64,000 nt of DNA from the NCBI GenBank assembly GCA_963724285.1, contig CAVRUD010000030.1, positions 1-64,000 of the forward strand, given 5' to 3'. The DNA is from CAVRUD01 sp963724285. GTDB lineage: Bacteria; Chloroflexota; Chloroflexia; Thermomicrobiales; UBA6265. The notes below the pieces were generated by a model. It searched no databases. It worked only from the letters and a program-made list of their open reading frames with translations, and was not told the DNA's origin. The translations under genes were made by a program, and so were the position numbers. Below are positions 29,346 through 36,987 of the stretch, one piece after another. The stretch's first letter is position 1, and each line of letters begins with the position of its first letter.

Positions 29346-29483
29346 CCCGGGACTCAAAGTCCCGGGCTGACCCACGGAAGCCGGCTCAAGCCGGCTAGAG
29401 TACGACACCCGCGCCGTGGGGCCCATCTCGTGCCCAGTCTCGGAGGGACTTCCGGGAGGTCGCCCGGGACTTTGAGTCCCGGG
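29346..29483. repeat. Paired perfect hairpins in non-coding DNA
   Basis: At 29346-29366, CCCGGGACT and AGTCCCGGG pair around a CAA loop; at 29463-29483 the same arms pair around TTG. The two hairpins are also inverted copies of each other, so the 138 bp can fold as one long structure. AGCCGGCT is repeated twice between them. The surrounding stretch 29086-29518 has no supported gene. Confidence 0.6.
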
Positions 29484-29501
29484 TGGAGCCGCCGACCGAC
29501 C

Positions 29502-29521
29502 GGTTTTGATAGGCGCTCTTA
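29502..29521 (-). repeat. IS5-type terminal repeat-like sequence
   Basis: Reads TAAGAGCGCCTATCAAAACC on the minus strand. It is nearly identical to the IS5 terminus at 868-888 and also supplies the stop codon of the adjacent gene. A weaker match in the opposite direction (16 of 20) lies near 31867. No transposase remnant is seen beside it. Confidence 0.55.
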
Positions 29522-30709
29522 GTCAGGATCGGTGCAGATCAAGCACCAGGGCTTGTTCTGAACACGGGTCATCACGACGGTGGCGCGGTGGGGACCGGCC
29601 AGCTTGAAGCGGCGGCGGATCTCCTCTACGTCGCCGGGGAGGCCGCGTCGGCGGATGTCAACTGCCCCTATCTCGAGGGCGCGAAGGCGAGCGGCAATCT
29701 CCTTGTGGCGCCAGGGCAGGGAATCGATCACGCGCAGAGTTCGGGCAAAGGGCGTGCGGGTATCGCGGTCAAGTGAGAGGAACGCGATCTGCTCGTCGAT
29801 CTTCCAGGCATTGAGGTCACGAGCGAGGTCTTCGACCAGACCGGCCCGTGTCACGGCGGGGTTGGGATCGAGCAGATAGGCGCCGGGCGGGGCGACCAGC
29901 ACAGGCCCGCCGGGTATTGGCAGCAAAGTCTCGGCGTCCGGCATGACGGTGGCCCGTCGCGATGTCGTGGCAAGGGCAGGAGACCAGAGGACCGATTCCT
30001 TGAGTTCGCGCTCGTCGGCGACGAACTCGACCTCCCAGCCCTCCGGGACCTGATCGGTATCGATGCCGGGTGCCGCCTTGATGGCAACGGCGGGCACTCG
30101 CCCGGCCAGGTCGAGGCACCAGCGCAGGGGCGGCTCGGTAAGATTCGGACCAAGGCGGCGGTCCGGCGTCCGGCGGGCTGGATCGATAAAGGCGGCGTCC
30201 AACCCAGCGATCGTATTCAGGTCGACGTCCTGCACGTCGGCCTCGCGGGCATCGACATTTCCGGCCACGTCGTAGACCCCGGCGTTATGGACGGCCATCC
30301 GCAGATGCACTGGGTCGCGATCGACGGCAAGCACCGGCGCGTATGCCGCCAAGGCGATCAGGTCTCCGCCGACACCGGTGCACAGGTCGGCAATGCGCTT
30401 CGAACCGGCGAACCTGGCCGCGCGGTGCCGAGAGAGCGGCTCCGCAGTCGCCTGTTCGAGGCCCGGTCGGGTAAACAGCATCTCGGCTGCGCGATCGAAC
30501 TTAGCGGCGCCCCGCAGGCGCAGGTCGTGCAGGGTAAACGCAGCGGCGACGAGGTCCGAGGGGTAATCGCGCCGCAATGCCATGCCGAGGCGGAGGGCGG
30601 CATCGGGCGGAAGGGGATCTCGGCCAATGCGGGCGAGCAGGGCCTGGCCAGCGGATGAGAGGAGGGCATCGAGTTGGGTGAGGGCGGTGTTGCTCGTGGA
30701 GTAGGTCAC
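29519..30709 (-). CDS. Class I SAM-dependent methyltransferase, THUMP-like domain
   Basis: A 396-residue protein from GTG 30709 (MTYSTSNTALTQLDALLSSA); the longer frame upstream only overlaps the VapC gene. The SAM-binding core has RIADLCTGVGGDLIALAAYA, VLAVDRDPVHLRMAVHNAGV, VDAREADVQDVD and DAAFIDPARRTPDRR, the last being the DPAR catalytic-region motif of this family. The C-terminal 100 residues (AFLSLDRDTRTPFARTLRVI, EIGAVDIRRRGLPGDVEEIR) match the THUMP-like domain of these RNA methyltransferase relatives. The TAA stop lies in an IS5-type terminus, but the product looks complete. It is downstream of the VapBC pair, 22 bp after vapC. Confidence 0.85.
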   Translation of the reverse strand: MTYSTSNTALTQLDALLSSAGQALLARIGRDPLPPDAALRLGMALRRDYPSDLVAAAFTLHDLRLRGAAKFDRAAEMLFTRPGLEQATAEPLSRHRAARFAGSKRIADLCTGVGGDLIALAAYAPVLAVDRDPVHLRMAVHNAGVYDVAGNVDAREADVQDVDLNTIAGLDAAFIDPARRTPDRRLGPNLTEPPLRWCLDLAGRVPAVAIKAAPGIDTDQVPEGWEVEFVADERELKESVLWSPALATTSRRATVMPDAETLLPIPGGPVLVAPPGAYLLDPNPAVTRAGLVEDLARDLNAWKIDEQIAFLSLDRDTRTPFARTLRVIDSLPWRHKEIAARLRALEIGAVDIRRRGLPGDVEEIRRRFKLAGPHRATVVMTRVQNKPWCLICTDPD

Positions 30710-30731
30710 TATTGCTGTTGGACTTTGAGGG

Positions 30732-31145
30732 TTATTCCGGCCAGGCTGGGCGCTCGACGACAAGGCCTGGGATACGCGCGAAATCGCGCATGTTGTCGGT
30801 AAGAATAGCGCAGTCGTTTGCCTGGGCAATTGCAGTAATAAGAGTGTCGTTGAGTCCGACCGGCTGCCCGGTGCGGCGAAGTCGGTCCGCGTTGGAGGCA
30901 TGGGCACGGGCCGCATCGAGGTCGAACGACAGAACCGGAAGCTGCTGGACCAACTCGTCGACGAATTGCTGTCGGAGGACCCTCCGCCGTCCGACCGGCG
31001 AGCGATCGCCACCGGCCAAGATCTCTGAGACGGGGACGCTCGCAATCGCGACGGGGGTTGCGCGGAGGAACTCCAACCGCTCGACGACGGAGAGGCTGTG
31101 GCGCTCGATTGCGATGACCACGCTCGTGTCGATCAATCGGGCCAA
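30732..31145 (-). CDS. vapC: PIN domain toxin, VapC type
   Basis: 137 residues with all four PIN acidic positions: Asp in ARLIDTSVVIAIERH, Glu in ASVPVSEILAGG, Asp in VGLNDTLITAIAQ and Asp in AILTDNMRDFARI. Such toxins are Mg-dependent ribonucleases blocked by their antitoxin. The start overlaps the antitoxin gene's end by 13 bp, a common arrangement for coupled toxin-antitoxin synthesis. The methyltransferase gene follows in the same direction. Confidence 0.9.
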   Translation of the reverse strand: MARLIDTSVVIAIERHSLSVVERLEFLRATPVAIASVPVSEILAGGDRSPVGRRRVLRQQFVDELVQQLPVLSFDLDAARAHASNADRLRRTGQPVGLNDTLITAIAQANDCAILTDNMRDFARIPGLVVERPAWPE

Positions 31146-31447
31146 TCGTGGTACTCCGAGAAATCGACCTTCGGCAGCTCAGCGAGGACAGCCTTCAGGT
31201 CTTTCGCAAACTGATCGTCGGGGCGTGGACCGCTGCGCATGAAGTCCAGGAAGTCGCCAAAGGTTGCGACACGCTCGGCTACCTGGGGACTCAGCAAGGC
31301 GATAACCTCTCCATTGCGTTGGATCTGGAAGCGCTCGCCCTTGTACTTGACGCGGTTGAGGATGTCTGAAAGGTTCTCGGCGAACTCGGTTGCGGTGACG
31401 ACGATGGGCGTTGATTCGTCGCTAAGAACGGACTTAGGGGCTGCCAT
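31133..31447 (-). CDS. Antitoxin, Phd/YefM-like, partner of PIN toxin
   Basis: 104 residues from ATG 31447 with a GGAGG ribosome site 8 nt upstream. The middle part, TATEFAENLSDILNRVKYKG then ERFQIQRNGEVIALLSP, fits the Phd/YefM DNA-binding domain of type II antitoxins. The acidic C-terminal tail (FMRSGPRPDDQFAKDLKAVL onwards) should wrap the toxin. Such antitoxins repress their own promoter. It is the first gene of the antitoxin-toxin-methyltransferase run. Confidence 0.82.
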   Translation of the reverse strand: MAAPKSVLSDESTPIVVTATEFAENLSDILNRVKYKGERFQIQRNGEVIALLSPQVAERVATFGDFLDFMRSGPRPDDQFAKDLKAVLAELPKVDFSEYHDWPD

Positions 31448-31525
31448 GTGACAACCTCCGGACGTGTTGCACTGACCGATAAGATAGTCGGATTTTACGA
31501 TCTTCACAATCGGTGATGGGCCGAG

Positions 31526-31714
31526 GGGTGTACCCCATCGTTTTGCGAGGTGTCGCCGTCGTTCGTCGTAGGGGAGGGTCCCGTGCCCTCCCATCGTCCG
31601 CAGGACGATAACGCCGTCGATGGGAACGAGATTACGGCCTGGCGGCCGTGGGAGGGCACGGGACCCTCCCCGACACGACCGACGACGACGGGCGCAAAAC
31701 CGTGGGGCACACCC
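31526..31714. mobile_element. MITE-like element, copy 1
   Basis: 189 bp bounded by inverted termini GGGTGTACCCCATCGTTTTG and its near complement. Inside are a second pair of long inverted arms (GTAGGGGAGGGTCCCGTGCC and GGCACGGGACCCTCCCC). There is no reading frame of its own. Flanks are TGGGCCGAG on the left (31517-31525) and AGGGCCGAG on the right (31715-31723), a 9-bp duplication with one mismatch. The same element is at 39738-39933. It is a non-autonomous transposable element; the helper transposase is not in the window. Confidence 0.8.
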
Positions 31715-32044
31715 AGGGCCGAGCTGGGAGACCTGCTTGGCCTCTGTTGGACTATGGAACTGCCTCTCTCGTGCTGAGAACGGCCCGTGCGGCTATGACG
31801 GGAGCCCCTCGGCGAGACAACCCTCGGCCGGGTGAGGGAAATCCATGGACGGCTCTATTCGGCGGCTTAGAACTCCTATCAAACCCCCGCGGCGGCGGCG
31901 GACGCCGGGTTGCAACCTGGCGCTCAACCGACGACGTCCCTCCGGGACTGGGCCGAACGGCGCGGCGCCCGACGGTCTTGATCGGCGACGTAAGCATTGA
32001 ATGCCGTCCTGGTTGCGGAACCTCCCTCGTCGCGAAGGGATCGG
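31715..32044. other. Intergenic region without supported gene
   Basis: Between the MITE copy and the end of the LuxR gene. It contains a weak match to the IS5-type terminus (TTAGAACTCCTATCAAACCC near 31867) and GC-rich low-complexity sequence. No frame with a ribosome site was found. Confidence 0.4.
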
Positions 32045-34780
32045 CTACCCGAGACCGTTGCGGACGGCAATCGCGGCGGCGGCCGCCCGTGAACTGACAT
32101 CGAGCTTGGTCAGGATGTTGGTCACGTGGTTACCGGCGGTCTTGGGGCTGATGATCAGGGTTCCGGCGATCTCCCGGTCGGACTTTCCGGCTGCCAGCAG
32201 GGCCAGCACCTCCCGCTCGCGCGGCGTCAGATTCGGGAGCGTCTCGACCGGGCCGCCCGTGGGGCGGGCGCCGGCCGGCGCTGGCGCTCCCGCGGGCGTT
32301 GGTGTCGTGAAGCCGAGGATGGTGGCGTCGGCCAGGGCGCCGGAGACGGCGTCCTCGTCGCTCAGGGCCCGGCCGGCCGCGTTGGCCACCTCGTAGCCGT
32401 CCCTGCCCAGGGCGCGGATGAGCGCATTGATGGAGTCGGCGTGGCGGGCGCGGGCATCTTGAAGGATGGGGGCGGCGAGGCCCTCGCGGATGTGCTCCGC
32501 GTAGCCGGCGTAGCGGGCGGCGTGTTCCGGCTGGTGCTCGTGCTGGATATCGATCAGGTACTCCAGCGCTTCCGCGACCGCCAGGCGATTTCTGGTGTCG
32601 CGGAAGATCGTCATGGCGCGGCTGAAGCGCTCCATCGCCAGGCGGCGGTCGCCTCGATTCCAGGCGACAGTGGCCAGGTTGAAGAGGGCGATCCCTTCGT
32701 TCTCGGTGAACCCGATCTCCTGGCAAATCGTGAGGGCCTCTTCCCACATCGCCTCTTTGCGAGCAGGGTCATCTTCGGAGTCGGCCAGGTTGATGAGCGA
32801 GCTGGCGATGCCCCACTGGTCGCCCAGCGACTGGCGGAGGGCGAGACTCTCGGCTCTCAGCTTCATCGCTTTGGCCCGGTCACCGCGCCGGTTCTCGACC
32901 ACCCCGTAGTTATCGAGGAGCACCGCGATCCGGTAGAGGTCGCCGTGCGGGCGTAGGAGGGCCAGGGTGCGTTCGTAGTGGTCGGCGGCGACGTCGTCCT
33001 GGGCGCGACGGGCGGCGACGTTGCCGAGGTTGGCAAGCGAGATCGCCTGGACCCAGGTGTCGCCGACGCGTTCGCCGTGGGCGAAGGCGGTCCGGTAGAG
33101 CTCCTCAGCCCGGGCGTACTCGCCGGTGTCGCTGGCGATGTTGGCCAGGTCGATCAAGGAGAGGGCGGCGCTTTGCTGGTCACCTTCGGCCTGAAAGATC
33201 GCAAGAGCGGCCTCGTCGAATTTGATCGCCTCGGCGTAGTCCTGCTGGTTTTCGGCGAGGACGCCCGCGGCCTTGAGGGCCTTGGCCCGCATCAACGGTG
33301 GGGCACTCTCGCTCACCTCGAGGGCGCGCTTCAGCCACGAGCGACCCTCGGCAACGAAGCCGCGCACGTTCCAGAAGCGCCAGAGGGAACCGGTCAGAGC
33401 GAGCGCCGTGGTGGAGTCGCCGGACGAAAGCGTCCAGCCGAGGGCGGCGCGGATGTTGTCATGCTCGGCCGCGATCCGGTTGAGCCAGGTGTCCTGGTTT
33501 CCCCGGGTCAATTCTGGCTCGGCTGTCTCCAGGAAGGAGCGCGCCCAGGCCGCATGGGCGTTGCGAACGCTGGCCGCTTTCCCGCCCGCTTCCAGGCGTT
33601 CCAGCCCGTAGGCGCGGATCGTCTCCAGCATGCCGAAGCGGGCTTCGCCGGGAACGGTCTCGGCGAGCGGACGGACGAGGCTCTCATCGATCAAGGTCGA
33701 GAGGACATCGAAGACATCGAACGGATCCAGGAGCGGCGTCTCCCCGGACTCCTCGATCCCGGAGCCGACCAACTCGACGACCCGTTCGATCGCCTCCAGC
33801 GACGCCCCGCCGGCGAAGACGGAAAGCAGGCGAAAGAGGAACTCGTCCCGGGGGGAGAGCAGATCGTATGACCAGGCGACCGCGGCCCGGATCGTCTGCT
33901 GGCGGGCCGGGGCATCCCGTGGGCCGCCGGTGAGCAGGCGCAGGCGGTCGGTCAACTGGGCGAGCAGGGCCGCTGGAGAGAGCAGCCGGGTGCGGGCCGC
34001 GGCCAGCTCGATCGCGAGGGGAAGGCCGTCCAGGCGCCGAACAAGCTCGGCGATGGCGGGCGCGTTCGCCGCGGTCAGGGTAAACGATGGATTGACGGCC
34101 CGGGCGCGGGCAACGAAGAGGCTGACCGCCGGCGATGCTTCCATTTCGGACAACTCGACCTGGCTGCCGGATTCCCCGGCGGCGGGTAGGTCGAGCGGGG
34201 CGAGCGGGAATTCGCGCTCATTGCGGATCCGAACAGGCCGGCGGCTGGTCCCGAGGATACGCAGCCCCGGCGCGGCGGCCAGCAGGGTGGCGATGGCGGC
34301 TCCGGCTTCGATGACCTGCTCCAGGTTGTCGAGGATGAGGAGCATGCGCCGCGATGCCAGAAAGGTGCGCAGCGCGCCGGCCACACCTTCTTCTCCGACG
34401 CCGTCGCGGATCTCGAGCGCGCGGGCGACGGTCGGCAGGACGTACGCGGCGTCATCGAGGGCCGAGAGATCGACGAAGACGACCCCATCCGGGAAGAGCG
34501 TCTCCGGATCATCGGCATCGGAGAGATCGGCGGCGATCTGGAGGGAGAGGCGGGTCTTGCCGACGCCGCCGGGGCCGATGAGCGTCAGCAGACTGGTGCT
34601 GGGGTCGCGCAGCAGCGCGAGGATGGCGGCACGCTCCGCGGCGCGGCCGAAGAGGGCGGTGCGACTTTGGACGTTCAGACTTGGGTGACCTGGGAGATCC
34701 GGCTGGCTGGGGTGGACGAGGATGGTGCCGCCCAGAGAGCGTGGGCGGATCTCGGTTGGCTCGGGCAAGGGATAGGACAC
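32045..34780 (-). CDS. LuxR family regulator with STAND-type ATPase and TPR repeats (1)
   Basis: 911 residues from GTG 34780, with GGAG 10 nt upstream; a longer frame to ATG 35023 has no similarity to the family. Order: an NB-ARC-like ATPase with Walker A LTLIGPGGVGKTRLSLQIAA and sensor GTSRRPVRI, and a winged-helix part (AAVAWSYDLLSPRDEFLFRL). A tetratricopeptide region of about 350 residues follows (ALAIFQAEGDQQSAALSLID onwards). At the end is a LuxR HTH (LTPREREVLALLAAGKSDRE, then KTAGNHVTNILTKLDVSSRA). Such proteins are ATP-switch transcription activators that sense an unknown ligand or protein. It is divergent from the secreted cupin gene at 35166. Confidence 0.87.
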   Translation of the reverse strand: MSYPLPEPTEIRPRSLGGTILVHPSQPDLPGHPSLNVQSRTALFGRAAERAAILALLRDPSTSLLTLIGPGGVGKTRLSLQIAADLSDADDPETLFPDGVVFVDLSALDDAAYVLPTVARALEIRDGVGEEGVAGALRTFLASRRMLLILDNLEQVIEAGAAIATLLAAAPGLRILGTSRRPVRIRNEREFPLAPLDLPAAGESGSQVELSEMEASPAVSLFVARARAVNPSFTLTAANAPAIAELVRRLDGLPLAIELAAARTRLLSPAALLAQLTDRLRLLTGGPRDAPARQQTIRAAVAWSYDLLSPRDEFLFRLLSVFAGGASLEAIERVVELVGSGIEESGETPLLDPFDVFDVLSTLIDESLVRPLAETVPGEARFGMLETIRAYGLERLEAGGKAASVRNAHAAWARSFLETAEPELTRGNQDTWLNRIAAEHDNIRAALGWTLSSGDSTTALALTGSLWRFWNVRGFVAEGRSWLKRALEVSESAPPLMRAKALKAAGVLAENQQDYAEAIKFDEAALAIFQAEGDQQSAALSLIDLANIASDTGEYARAEELYRTAFAHGERVGDTWVQAISLANLGNVAARRAQDDVAADHYERTLALLRPHGDLYRIAVLLDNYGVVENRRGDRAKAMKLRAESLALRQSLGDQWGIASSLINLADSEDDPARKEAMWEEALTICQEIGFTENEGIALFNLATVAWNRGDRRLAMERFSRAMTIFRDTRNRLAVAEALEYLIDIQHEHQPEHAARYAGYAEHIREGLAAPILQDARARHADSINALIRALGRDGYEVANAAGRALSDEDAVSGALADATILGFTTPTPAGAPAPAGARPTGGPVETLPNLTPREREVLALLAAGKSDREIAGTLIISPKTAGNHVTNILTKLDVSSRAAAAAIAVRNGLG

Positions 34781-35165
34781 GCTGGTCGGGCTCCGATGGG
34801 ATGTCGCGTTCCAATGGTCGTCATAGGTCTCGATTCGTCGCACGCCAGTGTAGGCGAGAACGAATGCGGAACCCACGGGCGCGAAGGGCAAGCACCGGAC
34901 ACCGGCGACGTGCCCCGGTGACACAACGGCGCGAACGGGTGAACGGTTCCGCGCAATCAGGGTAGCGCCGTGGGTAAGCGGGGGCAAGGCAGAGGGACAC
35001 CCCAGCGAGTCGTTTTGGCGCAAATTCGTAGAAAGTACGTATCCAAAGGGCCGCGCGCTACTTGTGGAGGCGAGAGCGAGCCGCTAGCCTCAAATCAGTG
35101 GGAAATGGGGTTGTGATGTCGTCAGCCATGCCCATGGCTGGCGCCGTCGGGAAAGGGTTCTGTCC
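34781..35165. other. Intergenic region between divergent regulator and cupin genes
   Basis: It should hold the promoters of the LuxR regulator (minus) and the cupin/CHAT pair (plus). Frames crossing it do not resemble proteins. I saw no clear operator palindrome or RNA gene. Confidence 0.4.
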
Positions 35166-35813
35166 ATGAACCGGTTTGTCCGTCGCCCGGTCGTATTGCT
35201 CCTGTGCGGGGCGGTGATCGCCGTCGCGCTCGTGCAGGTGGGCGCGTTTGCCGAAGGGAACCAAGATGTTCGCTATTCCCACCTGAACGCGACGCCGATG
35301 CCGGACTGCCTGGTCGAGTCGTCGGCCGAGGCGGAGTCCGCGACCCCCGTAGCCCAGGAAGAGACCCTGGCGAGCATGTTGGACGTGGACTTCCGAATCG
35401 AAGCCGTCGCGGCCAACGGCGACCCCGCGGAGTTGGGATTGCCGCACCAGTTGCGCCTCTACACCGTCCGCCTGCCGATCGCCACGCCGGTGCCGACAGG
35501 TGTTGGAGCGGCCGAGTGCGAGATCGGGTACAGCATCGTCTACGTCGTCTCCGGAGAGGTCGAGTTCACGCATCACGTCGCCCCGGAAGGGGCCGGGCTG
35601 AATGTCGCTGGCGCGGTGTCGTACGTCGCGAGTCCGGCGACCGAATCCGTCATGTTGGATGCCGGGGCCCCGCCGGTGACGCTTCGTCCAGGCGATTCGA
35701 TCTTCTTGGAGCAGGCGATCGTCTCGTATCGCGCCGTGGGTGCGTCCGACGTCCTCCTCCTGGTGGCTGCCGTGTCGCCGGAGTGGCTGCCGTGCCACGG
35801 CGGGCCTTGTTGA
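35166..35813 (+). CDS. Membrane-anchored or secreted cupin-like protein (1)
   Basis: 215 residues. The N-terminus (MNRFVRRPVVLLLCGAVIAV ALVQVGAFA) is a signal peptide or anchor. The rest is a cupin-like beta barrel: CEIGYSIVYVVSGEVEFTHH carries the barrel's first motif, and PVTLRPGDSIFLEQAIVSYR the second. The usual His/Glu metal ligands are only partly present (HH at the first motif), so metal binding is uncertain. It stands next to a divergent LuxR-ATPase gene and 49 bp before a CHAT protease gene in the same direction. Similar proteins lie beside three other regulators in this region. Confidence 0.72.
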   Translation: MNRFVRRPVVLLLCGAVIAVALVQVGAFAEGNQDVRYSHLNATPMPDCLVESSAEAESATPVAQEETLASMLDVDFRIEAVAANGDPAELGLPHQLRLYTVRLPIATPVPTGVGAAECEIGYSIVYVVSGEVEFTHHVAPEGAGLNVAGAVSYVASPATESVMLDAGAPPVTLRPGDSIFLEQAIVSYRAVGASDVLLLVAAVSPEWLPCHGGPC

Positions 35814-35862
35814 TCTGTTGCGAGTCCCGGAGCCAGGAGCAAGGAATTAGGAGAACAGGCTG

Positions 35863-36933
35863 ATGAGCCGCACGGTGATCAAGTTACGAGCGAGCGGTAA
35901 CTCCACGCTGACCCTTGAGATCCCGCAACCTGACGGATCGACGACCGTCATTACGCCAGCGCCGGACGACGTGCGCGCGATGTACGATGGGCTCTCGTCG
36001 GAGCTACCCGGTATTTTCGCGCGGTTTGAAGACCCGCTGCATGGCGAAACGTCGGCGGATTTTCCCTATCCGACTCCGGTCAACAAACTCAGCGCCCGGG
36101 TGCCCGGGGAAATCCTCGCCGCGCTCGATGACGCGGAGACCCAGACCCGCGAAGAAGGATCTCCCGTCCTCTTGCTCGCCGAGGATGACCCGTTTCCCTG
36201 GGAGGTCGTACGCCCCAGGCCGGACGCGCGGATGCTTGGCCAATCGTTCGATGTTGCCCGGTTCGACGGGGAGTGCGCCGAGCAGACGTTGGAGGTGCCG
36301 GGTCTGCTCGTCGTTGCCCCGTCGCCGACCGATGACGAAGGGCAGTGCGACGTACACGACGGGCTGTTCCGGGATCAGTACCACGTCGTCAGGGAGCACT
36401 TTTCGCCCGATCGAACCGAGTTGCTGGACTGTGTGCAGGCGACTCGGTCCGAGGTGCTGGCGCGGCTCGGACGCGACGACCAGCGTATCGTGCACTATAT
36501 GGGGCACCACTACTTCAATGCGGAGAATCCCGCGCAAAGCTGGGTGCAGCTCGCGGGGGGTGACCGTCTCAGTCCCCAGGATGTTGCGGATGAGCTGGGG
36601 ACCTCGCCGGTCGGGCTCAAGTGGCCCTGGGCCTTCCTGAACTGCTGCAAGAGCGGAACCGCCGAACGAGCGAGGAACTCGTTCGGTGAAGCGGGTACCA
36701 GATGGGGACCGGTGCTCCACAAGGCGGGATCACACGTGACCATTGGACCGTACTGGCGGGTTGACAAGATCGAGTCCGTGCGGCTTGCCAGAGACTTTTA
36801 CCAGCACGTCTTGGGAGACCGTTGGACGATCGGCGCCGCGATGCGAGAGATCAGGTCGAACCCGCGCCCATCGACCCGGACGGCGTACACGCTATTCGGT
36901 GATCCGACACTTCGTGTTCGGGTGTCGAGCTGA
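35863..36933 (+). CDS. CHAT domain protease
   Basis: 356 residues, ATG 35863 with AGGAG 10 nt upstream. The C-terminal half is a caspase-like CHAT domain: a catalytic His in IVHYMGHHYFN (H215) and a Cys in WAFLNCCKSGTAE (C262), followed by GSHVTIGPYWRVDKI and the closing AYTLFGDPTLRV typical of the fold. The N-terminal 130 residues form a separate domain without recognised motif. CHAT proteases cut partner proteins in bacterial signalling, immunity and cell-death systems, often under a STAND ATPase or TPR sensor. Here the neighbours are a secreted cupin (upstream, same strand) and two STAND-LuxR regulators. No obvious substrate gene is adjacent. Confidence 0.85.
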   Translation: MSRTVIKLRASGNSTLTLEIPQPDGSTTVITPAPDDVRAMYDGLSSELPGIFARFEDPLHGETSADFPYPTPVNKLSARVPGEILAALDDAETQTREEGSPVLLLAEDDPFPWEVVRPRPDARMLGQSFDVARFDGECAEQTLEVPGLLVVAPSPTDDEGQCDVHDGLFRDQYHVVREHFSPDRTELLDCVQATRSEVLARLGRDDQRIVHYMGHHYFNAENPAQSWVQLAGGDRLSPQDVADELGTSPVGLKWPWAFLNCCKSGTAERARNSFGEAGTRWGPVLHKAGSHVTIGPYWRVDKIESVRLARDFYQHVLGDRWTIGAAMREIRSNPRPSTRTAYTLFGDPTLRVRVSS

Positions 36934-36987
36934 ACACGGGCGCCGACGCCAACGCGGAATCGTTTCGGGGTCGGGTGCGCCGTGGCC

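Noticed and set aside
30710..31045. N-terminal extension of the THUMP-like methyltransferase frame
   Set aside because: Overlaps the VapC gene out of frame and is Ser/Arg-rich; GTG 30709 fits the family start.
29522..31886. Idea that IS5-type ends at 29502 and 31867 bracket a transposon carrying the toxin-antitoxin and methyltransferase genes
   Set aside because: The two ends point outward (their interiors lie outside this interval), and the second is only 16 of 20 matching.
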